This document shows positions 48,201-54,590 of a DNA stretch of 54,930 nucleotides, one piece after another. The stretch spans positions 1 to 54,930 of the forward strand of contig CALJUR010000067.1 in the NCBI GenBank assembly GCA_937975765.1, in the 5' to 3' direction. How positions within the stretch are numbered: position 1 is the first letter of the stretch; the number at the start of each line of letters is the position of its first letter. Source of the stretch: an uncultured Myxococcales bacterium. GTDB lineage: Bacteria > Myxococcota_A > UBA9042 > DTJE01. The position numbers and the translations under genes were made by a program. The notes beneath the pieces are model-generated. The model was not told the DNA's origin and did not search any database. It worked only from the letters and a program-made list of their open reading frames with translations.

Positions 48201-49181
48201 AGCACCTCCAACGTGAACTCCGTGTCGATGGCCGGCGCCGGGGACTTCGACGGCGACGGGGTGGACGACCTGCTGATCGGATCGCGCAGCGAGAGCAAGG
48301 TCTTCGTGGTGCCCGGCAACTCGACCTGGACGGCCGCCACCTCGCTGGCCATCGACCTGCAGAGCGCCACCGACCGGGCGACCTACGGCATCGTCACGAT
48401 GGTGATGGCCGGCGGCGACGCGACCACGCGCTTCGGCTTCCGGTTGGCCTTCGTGGGAGACCTGGACGGCGACGGGAAGGACGAGGCGGCGGTCGCGACC
48501 TACGCGGTCCCGTCGCAGGTGCTGGTCTTCCAGGGCCGGGCGCTGCCCGGCGACAGCACGATCAGCGTGGCGGCAACGTCCGGCGGCACCGACGACGCGA
48601 CCGTGGTCCGGCTGGCTCCCGACGCGCCGAACTCCGCGGGCAGCTTCGGCAACACCGCGCTGGCGGGCGTGCAGGATCTGGACCGGGACGGCACGCCGGA
48701 CATCGTCGTCACCCACGCCTCCGCGGGCGCCCTGGCCGGGTCGAAGACGGTCTACATGTTCCGCGGCGGCTACCTGAAGACGCGCTTCGGGCAGACCGTG
48801 CAGGTGCTGGCCACGTCCGGAACGGGCAACGGCATCGTGCAGAACGAGAGGGGTTTCGTGATCTCGGGCGTCTACGACATCGCGCTGCCGATCGGGAACT
48901 TCGACAACGACCCGGACGGCACGCCCGAACTGGCGTACATCATCCCGACGTCCGGCGCCCACGGCAAGGTGTTCATCCGCCGCAACGCGAGGAACCCGTC
49001 GGGCGCGTTCCCGTACGGGACGATGCCCTACGAGGCGCCGGTCCTGGTCGATCCGCTTGACCCGACGGGGGTCCGGTTCGGATACTTCGGTGCGATCCCC
49101 GTCGGCGACTTCAACGGGGACGGGTTCCCGGACCTCCTCGTCGGCACGGACGGGGCCGGGTATGCGATGATCGTGTACTAG
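42207..49181 (+). CDS. Giant surface lipoprotein with Ig-like, FN3-like and FG-GAP repeat domains
   Basis: A 2,324-residue predicted lipoprotein (signal LLPGLVVVAFAAC, lipobox Cys near 20) followed by an acidic Asp/Ala/Glu linker. Residues about 70-1,700 are a string of a dozen or more bacterial Ig-like beta modules, many with endings such as DGLWTLDVQASDGFGNRAAD or YTLLASVTDESGN. Around 1,065 a short Cys-rich motif CPPGAVCAEGFC occurs, common in myxobacterial surface proteins. An FN3-like module lies near 1,720-1,860. The C-terminal 440 residues hold seven FG-GAP/VCBS-type calcium motifs (DLDGDGQGD, DVNGDGVGD, DFDGDGVDD, DLDGDGKDE, DLDRDGTPD, a degenerate DNDPDGTPE, DFNGDGFPD), consistent with a seven-bladed propeller. 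Probably an adhesin or surface scaffold. It lies between the PqqD-like gene and the precursor gene. Confidence 0.9.
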   Translation: MSRTSTGLLPGLVVVAFAACAGGGHVQIEGMDVIPDGDAADADTGEATEEIGDAPDADAPEGEIAQPPSLEMVFQTATGPKGRDTDTVSLALADEPEAWLQTPGFQMDVAILTTGLEDGGDVRLYVAGNLVATAQAGVDPLTGAGTATFAGVTLTHNPAGYEVRAEAVGQQGQQAQVAKTVKVDIGTCGIALTPTNNACVLADADPTTEGLQVVFAVSNPDRTCTTAVLKVTSGGTTTATEPAALDASGAAQVTVTLLDHTDDVDGVVVQVVAEVSDSEHADRTAATAALDFTLDLADPVLAITSPAKALLTLKDDKDSDPSNGLTLDAAGTAAGTSGSLEVTLNGAPAGTPLPEPDGTWRVPDLALLADGGYVVAATGRDACGRTGHAEFPFQARVTQATLVLVSPTAGAVLLAKDDGNAATPLVYETTVQVQGDAVEAGTTLTARCRENRVGATEVAVGSLAVQTPARDSLYPIPVALPVQVLTSLVSCRVSDDAANPSTSGDVAFVVGLPAPDLRILKPVAGAFVTKTRLDVAIAATNLDYVVPEVRVLDGTGTEALSFTPPAPIRNGGLSFALPLAVGGQPLADGLWTLDVQASDGFGNRAADTPASIPQAAFTLDTAAPEVQITAPAADTLDPGTNPGDADQDAAQPGYQATVGVAVTSGDGAGTKVCLAVNGDRTCRTLATGETTATFTGVTLVPGANDLSAQATDPAGNTGASATRTITLVLPGPRVRIVTPDRNGPVAVLPFDLVVKVTDASDAAQAGAPVTVSVNGTGTYGGTTDANGTATFPVATLSETGDTFIARATVGGIEGVSAPRVLSFKAGQPVLSFRVPTNEDVINASYAACAAGQTNCLLDVLLDAQDIEDGSAGELTVTCLSSTAKVAGFVSGSTLTFPDVVLYDQRPCTLTATATDLANQTVTAGPISVRVDRTVPRITRFSSPDPLVGALTYAYDEDKVAPGLQFTFKAYVTGLKAGSVVALSYGLDGGAMTDVTATLGVDAPDGIEKEVSFPQVTLQNGLYTLLASVTDESGNHGQLSRVVQVVVDQPVLRLVSPVFVDRVACTTSATCPPGAVCAEGFCATPWAASTAKNLIVSVTSLPSGSGNLRVCSNRAGLSGTPCSTTGYRQVALASSSGEGNVTVPVTGLVDGSYRFVAEGLLASGQPWVSTADSPNATERFRHVYQDTVAPEITAISSPSDTLPPAGVLNAAEQVAAGTFSIRVVASEAGRLVLVQNGADGTSSDAFPGDMTLDAVLREGANEVHARVTDLVGNVSVQPPDAGVTYYRPTVDTVAPTLAFDHPASPALKAGESRDIVVSSDAIGRTVTLLDLGAPKGTATVALDGTATFAYASLPVLTDGDHELEARVDDEAGNPAAATQAVHVDTGVPGALIAAPLDGAVLADADDARPGLPGFQIEVSFGSPSLDASSWQVQLAANCDATFTTCDAPARIAQGAITVPGGLEPSLFPTLPAAATPYYKVIVVVSDGVGNLGSATANVTVNLLECQVGLSGIGTGTFINNQSCPAPGTDCATATLTVTVTVSTACGAVDTVRLLQSGMEPQELPLTGQSAQFTATVTDDTTPTFEARAFEGGSQSGSSGVLPRTVDLSDPIVAFTYPVAGSNNHWGLKNDGNSVAPGLQRSLIVEASDTNLAGGQVSSLTYGGSALPPTNLSLPYALAATPASVNFSVTFADQTSGTTTVTVADAAGNEASSSFTLKADLQAPAAPTLQALVADPRRPAVTLDWSAVGDNGTSGGAATSYDIRYSPVPITTEAAFNAACRASGLAYDAAYPAPAAPGSGETYTVTGPDIRDPAVTESGTPCRFVAGTNPSETNYAFAVRAIDAVGNPSPFSTASVADVDLALRYALISGTGTPYGDPLLNKRVASVGDLDGDGQGDVAVGGGTGTMGDTFCVVYGNSTGTGKTVPDLEISSATGARHLCLTGTSGSYFGVPVAEAGDVNGDGVGDLLVGEGKSAAQAVKVWFGVAGGPLAAAPNLAITGSTSNVNSVSMAGAGDFDGDGVDDLLIGSRSESKVFVVPGNSTWTAATSLAIDLQSATDRATYGIVTMVMAGGDATTRFGFRLAFVGDLDGDGKDEAAVATYAVPSQVLVFQGRALPGDSTISVAATSGGTDDATVVRLAPDAPNSAGSFGNTALAGVQDLDRDGTPDIVVTHASAGALAGSKTVYMFRGGYLKTRFGQTVQVLATSGTGNGIVQNERGFVISGVYDIALPIGNFDNDPDGTPELAYIIPTSGAHGKVFIRRNARNPSGAFPYGTMPYEAPVLVDPLDPTGVRFGYFGAIPVGDFNGDGFPDLLVGTDGAGYAMIVY

Positions 49182-49194
49182 GTACGGAGGTCCC

Positions 49195-49377
49195 ATGAAC
49201 CGTCAGGAATCGCCGTCCGATCGGCCCGCGACGCCCGAGGAGGCCCGCGCGCCCAGGCGGTCATACCAGGCGCCCGTCGTCCGCACCGAGCCCCTGGCCG
49301 AGCCCGTCGTCCTGGCATCGTCCACCGGATGCGGCGACGGCATCGACGAGGCGAACGAGTGCGGCTTCGCGGGGTGA
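49195..49377 (+). CDS. Candidate RiPP precursor peptide with YxxP leader and Cys-x9-Cys tail
   Basis: A 60-residue peptide with a strong ribosome binding site (GGAGGT five bases before the ATG). The N-terminal two thirds are Pro, Arg and Glu-rich and contain Y24-Q-A-P27, a YxxP motif like the one recognised by PqqD-type elements in lasso and related pathways. A hydrophobic EPVVLAS stretch leads to a distinct tail, STGCGDGIDEANECGFAG, with Cys46 and Cys56 and five Gly. The tail looks like a core peptide; cleavage near Thr44-Gly45-Cys46 is a guess. No homologue is known to me. Neighbours: a kinase-like gene starts two bases after its stop, then the SPASM enzyme. Confidence 0.72.
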   Translation: MNRQESPSDRPATPEEARAPRRSYQAPVVRTEPLAEPVVLASSTGCGDGIDEANECGFAG

Positions 49378-49378
49378 C

Positions 49379-50200
49379 GTGGAACTCCAGGTCGGCCCGA
49401 TCCGCCTGATCCTGGCCCCGGCCACGCCACGGCTGCACCGTGCCGCCGAGTCCGTCGCCGCGCGCTGGCCTGTGCAGGCCGACACTGCCTCGATCCCCGC
49501 CCGCGTGACCACCCGGATCCGGCTGTACGAGCAGGCAGGCAGGCTGCCGAGGGTGCGCGCCGAGGTCCAGTCGGGCGACCCGGCCGCGGGCTCCTGGCGC
49601 ATGGGGCAGGACCCCCTGTGGGTGGCCCAGGGGGAGGGGCTGGCCTTGGTGACGGTCCGGCTGATCGCCGAACCGGACCCGATCGCGCCGGCCTACGGCC
49701 TGCGGCAGTTCCTGCGGGCCTTCCTGACCGAGGCGACGCTGGTGCTGGGCGGCCTGCCGCTGCATGCCGCGTCGGCGGCCCGGGACGGCCGCGCCTACGT
49801 CTTCCTCGCGCCCTCCGGCGGGGGCAAGACGACGCTGGCCCGGCGGTATGCGGAGGACGGCCTTCTGTCCGACGACACCGCGTTCGTGGTCCCCGGGCCG
49901 CATGGACCGTGGGTGGTGCCTTCGCCCTTCCCGGGGCGCGAAGGGCTTGCGGCGTCGGGGGCGGCGGCACCGCTGGCCCGGCTGGTGGACCTGGTCAAGG
50001 GGGTGCCCGCGGAGGTCCGGCCCCTGCCGCGGGCCGACGGCGTCGCCCGGCTGGTGCTGCGGGCCAAGGTTCCCGGGCACCGCCTCGCGATCCGCGAACG
50101 CGTGCTGGACGCGGCGATCCACCTCGCAACGGTGCCCGGCGTGCTCCGGATGGGGCTGCCGCCGGACCGCTCGCCGTGGTCGCTGCTGGGCGTGCCATGA
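49379..50200 (+). CDS. HPr kinase/phosphorylase-like protein (HprK-related)
   Basis: A 273-residue protein with the HprK-like core: LPLHAASAARDGRAYVFLAPSGGGKTTLARRY, where the P-loop spans about 144-153, followed by DGLLSDDTAFV. True HPr kinase has extra motifs and an N-terminal domain not seen here. HprK-related proteins recur in RiPP loci with PqqD and NTP_transf_5 proteins; in paeninodin-type lasso pathways one phosphorylates the peptide. It may therefore act on the 60-residue peptide (inference). GTG at 49379 begins two bases after the peptide stop. Its stop overlaps the next gene. Confidence 0.82.
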   Translation: MELQVGPIRLILAPATPRLHRAAESVAARWPVQADTASIPARVTTRIRLYEQAGRLPRVRAEVQSGDPAAGSWRMGQDPLWVAQGEGLALVTVRLIAEPDPIAPAYGLRQFLRAFLTEATLVLGGLPLHAASAARDGRAYVFLAPSGGGKTTLARRYAEDGLLSDDTAFVVPGPHGPWVVPSPFPGREGLAASGAAAPLARLVDLVKGVPAEVRPLPRADGVARLVLRAKVPGHRLAIRERVLDAAIHLATVPGVLRMGLPPDRSPWSLLGVP

Positions 50201-51240
50201 ACGACCCTCGACCGGCCCTGCGCGCGATGGAGGACCGCTACGCGGCCCGGGAACGCCTGTTCCTGCTGCACCTGGACCTGACCTGGCGATGCCCCCTGGC
50301 GTGCCCCCACTGCTACCTCCCGTCCCGTGCGTCGGACGAACTGGACACCGGCGCGTGGCTGGACCTGATGGACCAGGCGCGCCGCCTGGAGGTCGCCCAG
50401 GTGGTGCTGTCCGGGGGCGAACCGATGCTGCGATCGGACTTCGCGACGCTGCTGCACGCGGCCCGGGACCGCGGCTTCGCGGTGCTGGTCAAGACGACCG
50501 GCCTGGACCTGGAGGATCGGGACGCCGATCGGTTCGCCCGTCTGGGCTGGGTGTTCGTGGACCTCAGCCTGCACTCGCTGGACCCCGCGGCGCACGACGC
50601 CTTCGTCGGGCTTCCGGGGGCCTGGCACCGGACGGTGCGCGCGATCGATGCCCTGAGCGCCCGCGGCGTCCACGTCCGCATCGCCCGCAACCTGGTCGCC
50701 GGGATGGCGGACGACGGCGGCGCCTTGCGGGCCTGGGCGGACGACCGGGGGATTCGCATCGTCGAGACCACGACCCTGCTGCGACGGCGCGACGGGACCC
50801 GGCCTGCCCGGGACGACCTGCCCGAGCCCCAGCGGGTGGAAGCGGTCGCCCGCCTGCTGGCCCTGCGAACGTCGCGCCGCCCGCGGCAGCCCGCGCCCGA
50901 CGCGCCGCCCTGCCAGGCCGGCCGGACCCGCCTGTACGTCTCCCCGTCGGGCGAGGTCGCGCCCTGCGTCGCGTGGCCCCGGGCACTGGGCCGCCTGCCG
51001 GTCGACGACCTCGCCGGGATCCTGGTCTCGGATGCGCTGGCCTCCGTGCGGGCGATGCGGGCCGGGGACCGCTCCGGCTGCCGTGGATGCGAACTGCGGG
51101 CCGTCTGCGACTTCTGCCCCGGCCAGGCCGAGATCGAGACGGGAAGGCCCGATGCCCCCTACGACGCCGCGTGCACCCGGGCGCGCGTGCTGGCCGAGGC
51201 CCTGCGCCGCGTGGAGGATCGCGAAGGAGGCGTGCCGTGA
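50197..51240 (+). CDS. Radical SAM/SPASM peptide maturase
   Basis: A 347-residue enzyme. The radical SAM motif is C32-P-L-A-C36-P-H-C39, with LSGGEPMLRSDF after it. The C-terminus has a complete SPASM set: Cys239, Cys257 (with SPSGEVAPC giving the G-x4-C signature), C295-x2-C298-x5-C304-x2-C307 and Cys326. Seven Cys bind two auxiliary Fe-S clusters. SPASM enzymes commonly make thioether or C-C crosslinks in ribosomal peptides; with the Cys-containing precursor upstream, thioether formation is a fair guess. Starts by ATGA overlap with the kinase and ends by GTGA overlap with the peptidase. Confidence 0.92.
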   Translation: MNDPRPALRAMEDRYAARERLFLLHLDLTWRCPLACPHCYLPSRASDELDTGAWLDLMDQARRLEVAQVVLSGGEPMLRSDFATLLHAARDRGFAVLVKTTGLDLEDRDADRFARLGWVFVDLSLHSLDPAAHDAFVGLPGAWHRTVRAIDALSARGVHVRIARNLVAGMADDGGALRAWADDRGIRIVETTTLLRRRDGTRPARDDLPEPQRVEAVARLLALRTSRRPRQPAPDAPPCQAGRTRLYVSPSGEVAPCVAWPRALGRLPVDDLAGILVSDALASVRAMRAGDRSGCRGCELRAVCDFCPGQAEIETGRPDAPYDAACTRARVLAEALRRVEDREGGVP

Positions 51241-51725
51241 AACGCACGCAAGGACCGCCCGCCTCTTCGCTTCGCGAGCGGCTTTCGCACGGGGGCCCGG
51301 TTCGCATCGCCGTGCACGGTTTCAGCCTGCTGCCGGCGATCCCGCCGGGAGCGCGCCTGGAGGTGGTCCCGGCCGGCCCGGCGGGCCCCGGGGCCGGCGA
51401 CCTGGTCGTCGTCGAGATCGGCGGCATGCCCGTATGCCACCTCCTCGCCTCCGCCCCCTCCCCGGACGCACCGTGGATCACCCGGGGACTGTGGGCAGCG
51501 GCTCCCGATCCCCCCGTTCCCCCGGAAGCCCTCCTTGCCGTGGTCTCGCACCTCGATGCCATCGGCCTGCGGATCCCCGTGACCGGCCGGCCGTTCCGGG
51601 CCTGGCTGGCCGCATGCCGCGCGGCCGCTCCCGCGATCCGCCTGGCCCGCCAGCTCGCCTGGCCCCTGGTACCGGTGTCCCTGCGGAGGCGGCTGCGACG
51701 CGGCCTCGATCGGGAGCGGACATGA
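51237..51725 (+). CDS. S24/S26-like peptidase (signal peptidase I fold)
   Basis: A 162-residue protein. IAVHGFSLLPAIPPGARLEVVPA fits the S26 serine motif (G-x-S-M-x-P-x-I-x-x-G), with Ser30 as nucleophile. The later TRGLWAAAPDPPVPPEALLAVV block corresponds to the usual GDA/N-DPPV segment, though the Asp is lost. I do not see the catalytic Lys in its usual place, so activity is uncertain. There is no N-terminal membrane helix. Small S24/S26-like proteins recur beside HprK-related and PqqD proteins; removal of the leader peptide is one possible role. GTG at 51237 has AAGGAGG upstream and overlaps the previous stop. Confidence 0.72.
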   Translation: MKRTQGPPASSLRERLSHGGPVRIAVHGFSLLPAIPPGARLEVVPAGPAGPGAGDLVVVEIGGMPVCHLLASAPSPDAPWITRGLWAAAPDPPVPPEALLAVVSHLDAIGLRIPVTGRPFRAWLAACRAAAPAIRLARQLAWPLVPVSLRRRLRRGLDRERT

Positions 51726-52894
51726 CGCGGGATCGGCTGCGATTCGCCCCGCCCCGGCTGCCCGGCTCGCCGGACCTTGACTGGGTCCTGCTGCGCGCCT
51801 TCGCCCCGCCGGGCCATCCCGCCCCCGCACCGTCGTCTACCGCGTCGGTGATGGACACCGCCCTCCGGCTGGAGTTGCTGGGCCGGATCGCATCCCGCCA
51901 GCCTCCCGCGCTGCTGGCCTGCGAACTCGGACCCGGTGCGCGCGACGCGGCCCTCGACCATCGCCGCCGCGTGGCAGCCGGCGTGCTGCGGGTGCTGCGG
52001 ACGGCCGGCCAGGTCCTGGGAGTGGCCCGCGCGGCGGGGATCCCGGTCGCGTTCCTGAAGGGAACCGCGCTGCACCTGGGCCGGCATGCCCAGGTCGCGG
52101 CCCGCCCCGTCTCCGATTGCGACGTGCTGGCGCCGTCCGACCGGGCCGAGGACCTCCAGCGCGCCCTGCGGGCCGCCGGATTCTCCCCGCGCGAGGAGAC
52201 CCGATCGACCCACCACCTGGCCCCGCTGGGCCGCGACGACGACCCGTGGATCGAGGTCCACATGGAGATCCCGGGCTGCATCCTGCCGGGGACCCCCGGT
52301 CCGCTGACGTTCCAGGCGCTCCAGGGGTCGGGCCAGCTGGTTCCCGTGGACGGCCCGGGTGGTCCGTTCCTGCTGCCGACACCGTCCGTGCTGGCCGCCC
52401 ACGCACTGGTGCACGGCGTGGAGGACCACGGCTTCGGCGCTGATCGCTATCCCCCGTTCCGGATGCCGTGCGACCTGGCCGACCTGCTGGGTCCCCGCGC
52501 CGGGGAGCCCGCCTGCCACGTCGAGGTCTCCTCCCGGGTCGGACCGGATGTCGCCCCCGTCGAGGTCGCGGCCGCCCTGGACCTGCTGGCCCGCCTGCTG
52601 GCTGGCGACCCTCCCCGGCCCGGCGACACCACCCCGTCCTCGCGCCTGCTGGCCCATTGCGTCGCGGGCGCCCTGCGGGCCGACTACCGGGACGCGCTGC
52701 GCCTGCGCCAGGTCGCCTTCCTGCTGGGGCACCGGCCCCTGCGGGTCCTTCGCGGCAAGCTGTGGCACCGCCTGTCCGACGTCCGGGCGAGGCCGGGTCC
52801 CGCCCGTGCCGGTTCCGCCCTGGCCCTGCTGGCCCGGATGGTCCGGGCGGACCTCCGCATCCGCCTTCGTTCCTGGCTTGTCCGGGAGGATTGA
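51722..52894 (+). CDS. Nucleotidyltransferase family protein (NTP_transf_5-like)
   Basis: A 390-residue protein with the NTP_transf_5 signature: GIPVAFLKGTALHLG, then RPVSDCDVLAPSDRAEDLQRALRAAGF, with the two Asp expected to bind metal. EVHMEIPG is the third strand of the fold. The remaining helical part (LAAHALVHGVEDHGF) is typical. This family often accompanies PqqD and HprK-related proteins in peptide-modification loci; the nucleotide and acceptor are unknown. ATG at 51722 overlaps the peptidase stop. It ends the co-oriented run. Confidence 0.83.
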   Translation: MTRDRLRFAPPRLPGSPDLDWVLLRAFAPPGHPAPAPSSTASVMDTALRLELLGRIASRQPPALLACELGPGARDAALDHRRRVAAGVLRVLRTAGQVLGVARAAGIPVAFLKGTALHLGRHAQVAARPVSDCDVLAPSDRAEDLQRALRAAGFSPREETRSTHHLAPLGRDDDPWIEVHMEIPGCILPGTPGPLTFQALQGSGQLVPVDGPGGPFLLPTPSVLAAHALVHGVEDHGFGADRYPPFRMPCDLADLLGPRAGEPACHVEVSSRVGPDVAPVEVAAALDLLARLLAGDPPRPGDTTPSSRLLAHCVAGALRADYRDALRLRQVAFLLGHRPLRVLRGKLWHRLSDVRARPGPARAGSALALLARMVRADLRIRLRSWLVRED

Positions 52895-52903
52895 GGCAGG
52901 GTG

Positions 52904-52922
52904 GGGCAGGGCATCGCCCTAC
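52904..52922. terminator. Hairpin between convergent genes
   Basis: AGGGC and GCCCT arms around ATC, inside a sequence that reads GGTAGGGCGATGCCCTGCC on the minus strand. It lies between convergent stops and may terminate both transcripts. It shares GTAGGGCG with the 26-base repeats, so it may be a fourth repeat type. No T-tract. Confidence 0.4.
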
Positions 52923-54082
52923 CGGGTGCCCGATCGCAGCGTGAACCGCGTCACCTCGGGCGCCGCGAACACCCGGACCGGCGGACCCCAGTAGCCCGTC
53001 CCGCGCGAAACGTACACGCGGGTGCCGCCGACCGCATGCATCCCCTGCACGAACGGGTAGGCGATCCGGTTCAGCAACTGGAACGGCGGCAACTGTCCCC
53101 CGTGGGTGTGCCCGCACAGCGCCAGGTCCACCCCCAGTTCGGACGCCTTCTCCATCCCCACCGGCTGGTGGGCCAGCAGCACGACCGGCATCTCCTGGGG
53201 GCGCCCCGCCAGCGCGCTGGCGATCGCATCGCCAACCTTCCCGCGTCCCCCCAGGAACGTCGGGTCGTCGATTCCGGCCACGACCACGCCGTCTGCGACG
53301 ACCTCGTGGGACTGGCGCAGTACCCTCATGCCGGCCGCCTCGATCGCCTCCACCACCCGCTGTCCGCCCGAGTAGACCTCGTGGTTGCCCAGGGTCGCGA
53401 TGACGCCCAGGCGGCTCTTCAGTCGGCCCAGCCTCCCCAGCCCGTTGCCGTCCCCGCCGTTCGTCTCGTCCGTCAGGTCCCCGGTGATGACCACCAGGTC
53501 CGCGTCCAGCCCGTCGACCACCCCCGCGATCTTGTCCAGGTAGCCTTCCCCGACCGTCTCCCCGATGTGGATGTCCGACACCTGCACGACCCGGAACCCG
53601 TCCAGCCGCGGCGCCAGACCGGCCAGCGGCACCTCGATCTCCTCGACCACCGGCCCGCGCTGCACGACCCACAGGCCCCAGGCCAGCCCGCCCGCGGCCA
53701 GGGCCAGCGCCGCCCGTGCGCTCCATCGCGCGATCCCGGCTGCCACCGCCGGGTCCAGCCCGCCCCACCTCGCCATCCCGGCCACCGGCAGCGCGATCGC
53801 CAGGTCGCGCACCGCAAAGGCCGTCGCCGCCAGTGCCGCGAACCCCATCCACACCGCGCCGATCCAGGTCAGCACCCACGCGCCGTCTTCCCACCGCCCC
53901 GTCAGGAGCCGCCCGACCAGGTACGCCAGCGCCAGCCCGACCACCACGACCTTGAACGCGGTCCGTCCTGCCGCTCCCAGGTCCAGCGCCGAGGCCACCC
54001 GCGTGTACAGGTAGACATGGACCCCGGTCCAGATCGCCGCCGCGACCGAGAAGAACACTACCGCCCCGAACCACTTCGGCAT
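52919..54082 (-). CDS. Membrane-anchored calcineurin-like metallophosphoesterase
   Basis: A 387-residue protein with four or five N-terminal membrane helices (residues 1-145) and a C-terminal phosphoesterase domain. Metal motifs are VVQVSDIHIG, VVITGDLTDET, TLGNHEVYSGG, LLAHQPVGM and ALCGHTHGGQ, the full calcineurin-like set. YkuE-like family members act on phosphorylated lipids or UDP-lipid precursors at the membrane; the substrate here is unknown. It is not part of the RiPP-like operon, being convergent with it. ATG at 54082 with GGAGGTCGGC upstream is preferred over the longer frame. Confidence 0.9.
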   Translation of the reverse strand: MPKWFGAVVFFSVAAAIWTGVHVYLYTRVASALDLGAAGRTAFKVVVVGLALAYLVGRLLTGRWEDGAWVLTWIGAVWMGFAALAATAFAVRDLAIALPVAGMARWGGLDPAVAAGIARWSARAALALAAGGLAWGLWVVQRGPVVEEIEVPLAGLAPRLDGFRVVQVSDIHIGETVGEGYLDKIAGVVDGLDADLVVITGDLTDETNGGDGNGLGRLGRLKSRLGVIATLGNHEVYSGGQRVVEAIEAAGMRVLRQSHEVVADGVVVAGIDDPTFLGGRGKVGDAIASALAGRPQEMPVVLLAHQPVGMEKASELGVDLALCGHTHGGQLPPFQLLNRIAYPFVQGMHAVGGTRVYVSRGTGYWGPPVRVFAAPEVTRFTLRSGTR

Positions 54083-54295
54083 GCCGACCTCCGTCGCCGT
54101 GCCCCCGATCCTGCGCACGGACCCGTCCGCCCGCAACCCCCGAACCCAAGGCAATCCTGTTGATGCATTGGAAGATTCAGCCCTTTCTCAAGGACCGATT
54201 CGATCCTTTCCACGGGGCTGGGGCGGAGGAGTGACGAAGTCAGGCGTGAGCGTCCGGCCGAGCGGGTGGGTCGGATTGCGAGCGGGAGAAGCGCA

Positions 54296-54314
54296 GCGAT
54301 AGCAGGGCTATCGC
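54296..54314. repeat. Perfect 8-base stem hairpin
   Basis: GCGATAGC, AGG loop, GCTATCGC. It lies beyond the rRNA T-tract on the minus strand and might act as a backup terminator or be part of a dispersed repeat. Confidence 0.6.
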
Positions 54315-54329
54315 GAGCATCGCAGCGCC

Positions 54330-54354
54330 GCAAGCCGGCCCAGCAAGCCGGCCC
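54330..54354. repeat. 12-base direct repeat
   Basis: GCAAGCCGGCCC occurs twice with one base (A) between copies. Confidence 0.6.
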
Positions 54355-54384
54355 GACGCCACGGCTGACAAGGAACTCCGGAGC

Positions 54385-54394
54385 AAAAAAAAAA
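54385..54394 (-). terminator. T-tract terminator of the rRNA operon
   Basis: Ten T in a row on the minus strand directly after the G+C-rich closing stem of 5S rRNA. This is the usual form of an rRNA operon terminator and the only long T-tract in the window. Confidence 0.65.
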
Positions 54395-54516
54395 GGGGCC
54401 GGCAACGACCTACTCTCCCACGAGGTCTCCCCCGCAGTACCATCGGCCCTGGAAGGCTTGACTTCTGAGTTCGGGATGGAATCAGGTATGGCCCTTCCGG
54501 TATGGTCACCAGCCCC
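54395..54516 (-). rRNA. rrf: 5S ribosomal RNA
   Basis: About 122 bases. The minus strand begins GGGGCTGGTGACCATACCGG and ends with GCCGGCCCC, and these ends can pair as helix I. Conserved internal parts are CCATCCCGAACTCAGAAGTC and CGATGGTACTGC, with GGGAGAGTAGGTCG near the 3' end. Ends are estimated from helix I pairing and may be off by a few bases. Confidence 0.95.
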
Positions 54517-54590
54517 TCGTCTTGGATCGACAAGGGAACCCTTTTGTTGATGCAATGACCTTGGCCGCAACACCCGCTGTGAATCAGTAT

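Larger units (their letters stand above)
54083..54394. other. Intergenic region between the phosphoesterase gene and 5S rRNA
   Basis: About 312 bases without a gene that I can support. It has a perfect 8-base hairpin (GCGATAGC, AGG, GCTATCGC) at 54296-54314, two copies of GCAAGCCGGCCC at 54330-54341 and 54343-54354, and the T-tract that ends the rRNA operon at its right edge. The promoter of the phosphoesterase gene should lie near 54090-54180, but I see no clear boxes. Confidence 0.6.

Noticed and set aside
49195..52894. A lasso peptide cluster
   Set aside because: The leader-like YxxP, Thr at -2 and Glu spacing fit, and HprK-like and nucleotidyltransferase genes occur in some lasso clusters, but the required lasso cyclase and transglutaminase-like protease are absent, and radical SAM enzymes are present instead.
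54517..54590. A tRNA gene between 23S and 5S rRNA
   Set aside because: The gap is 74 bases but shows no TTCGA-type T-arm or paired acceptor ends.
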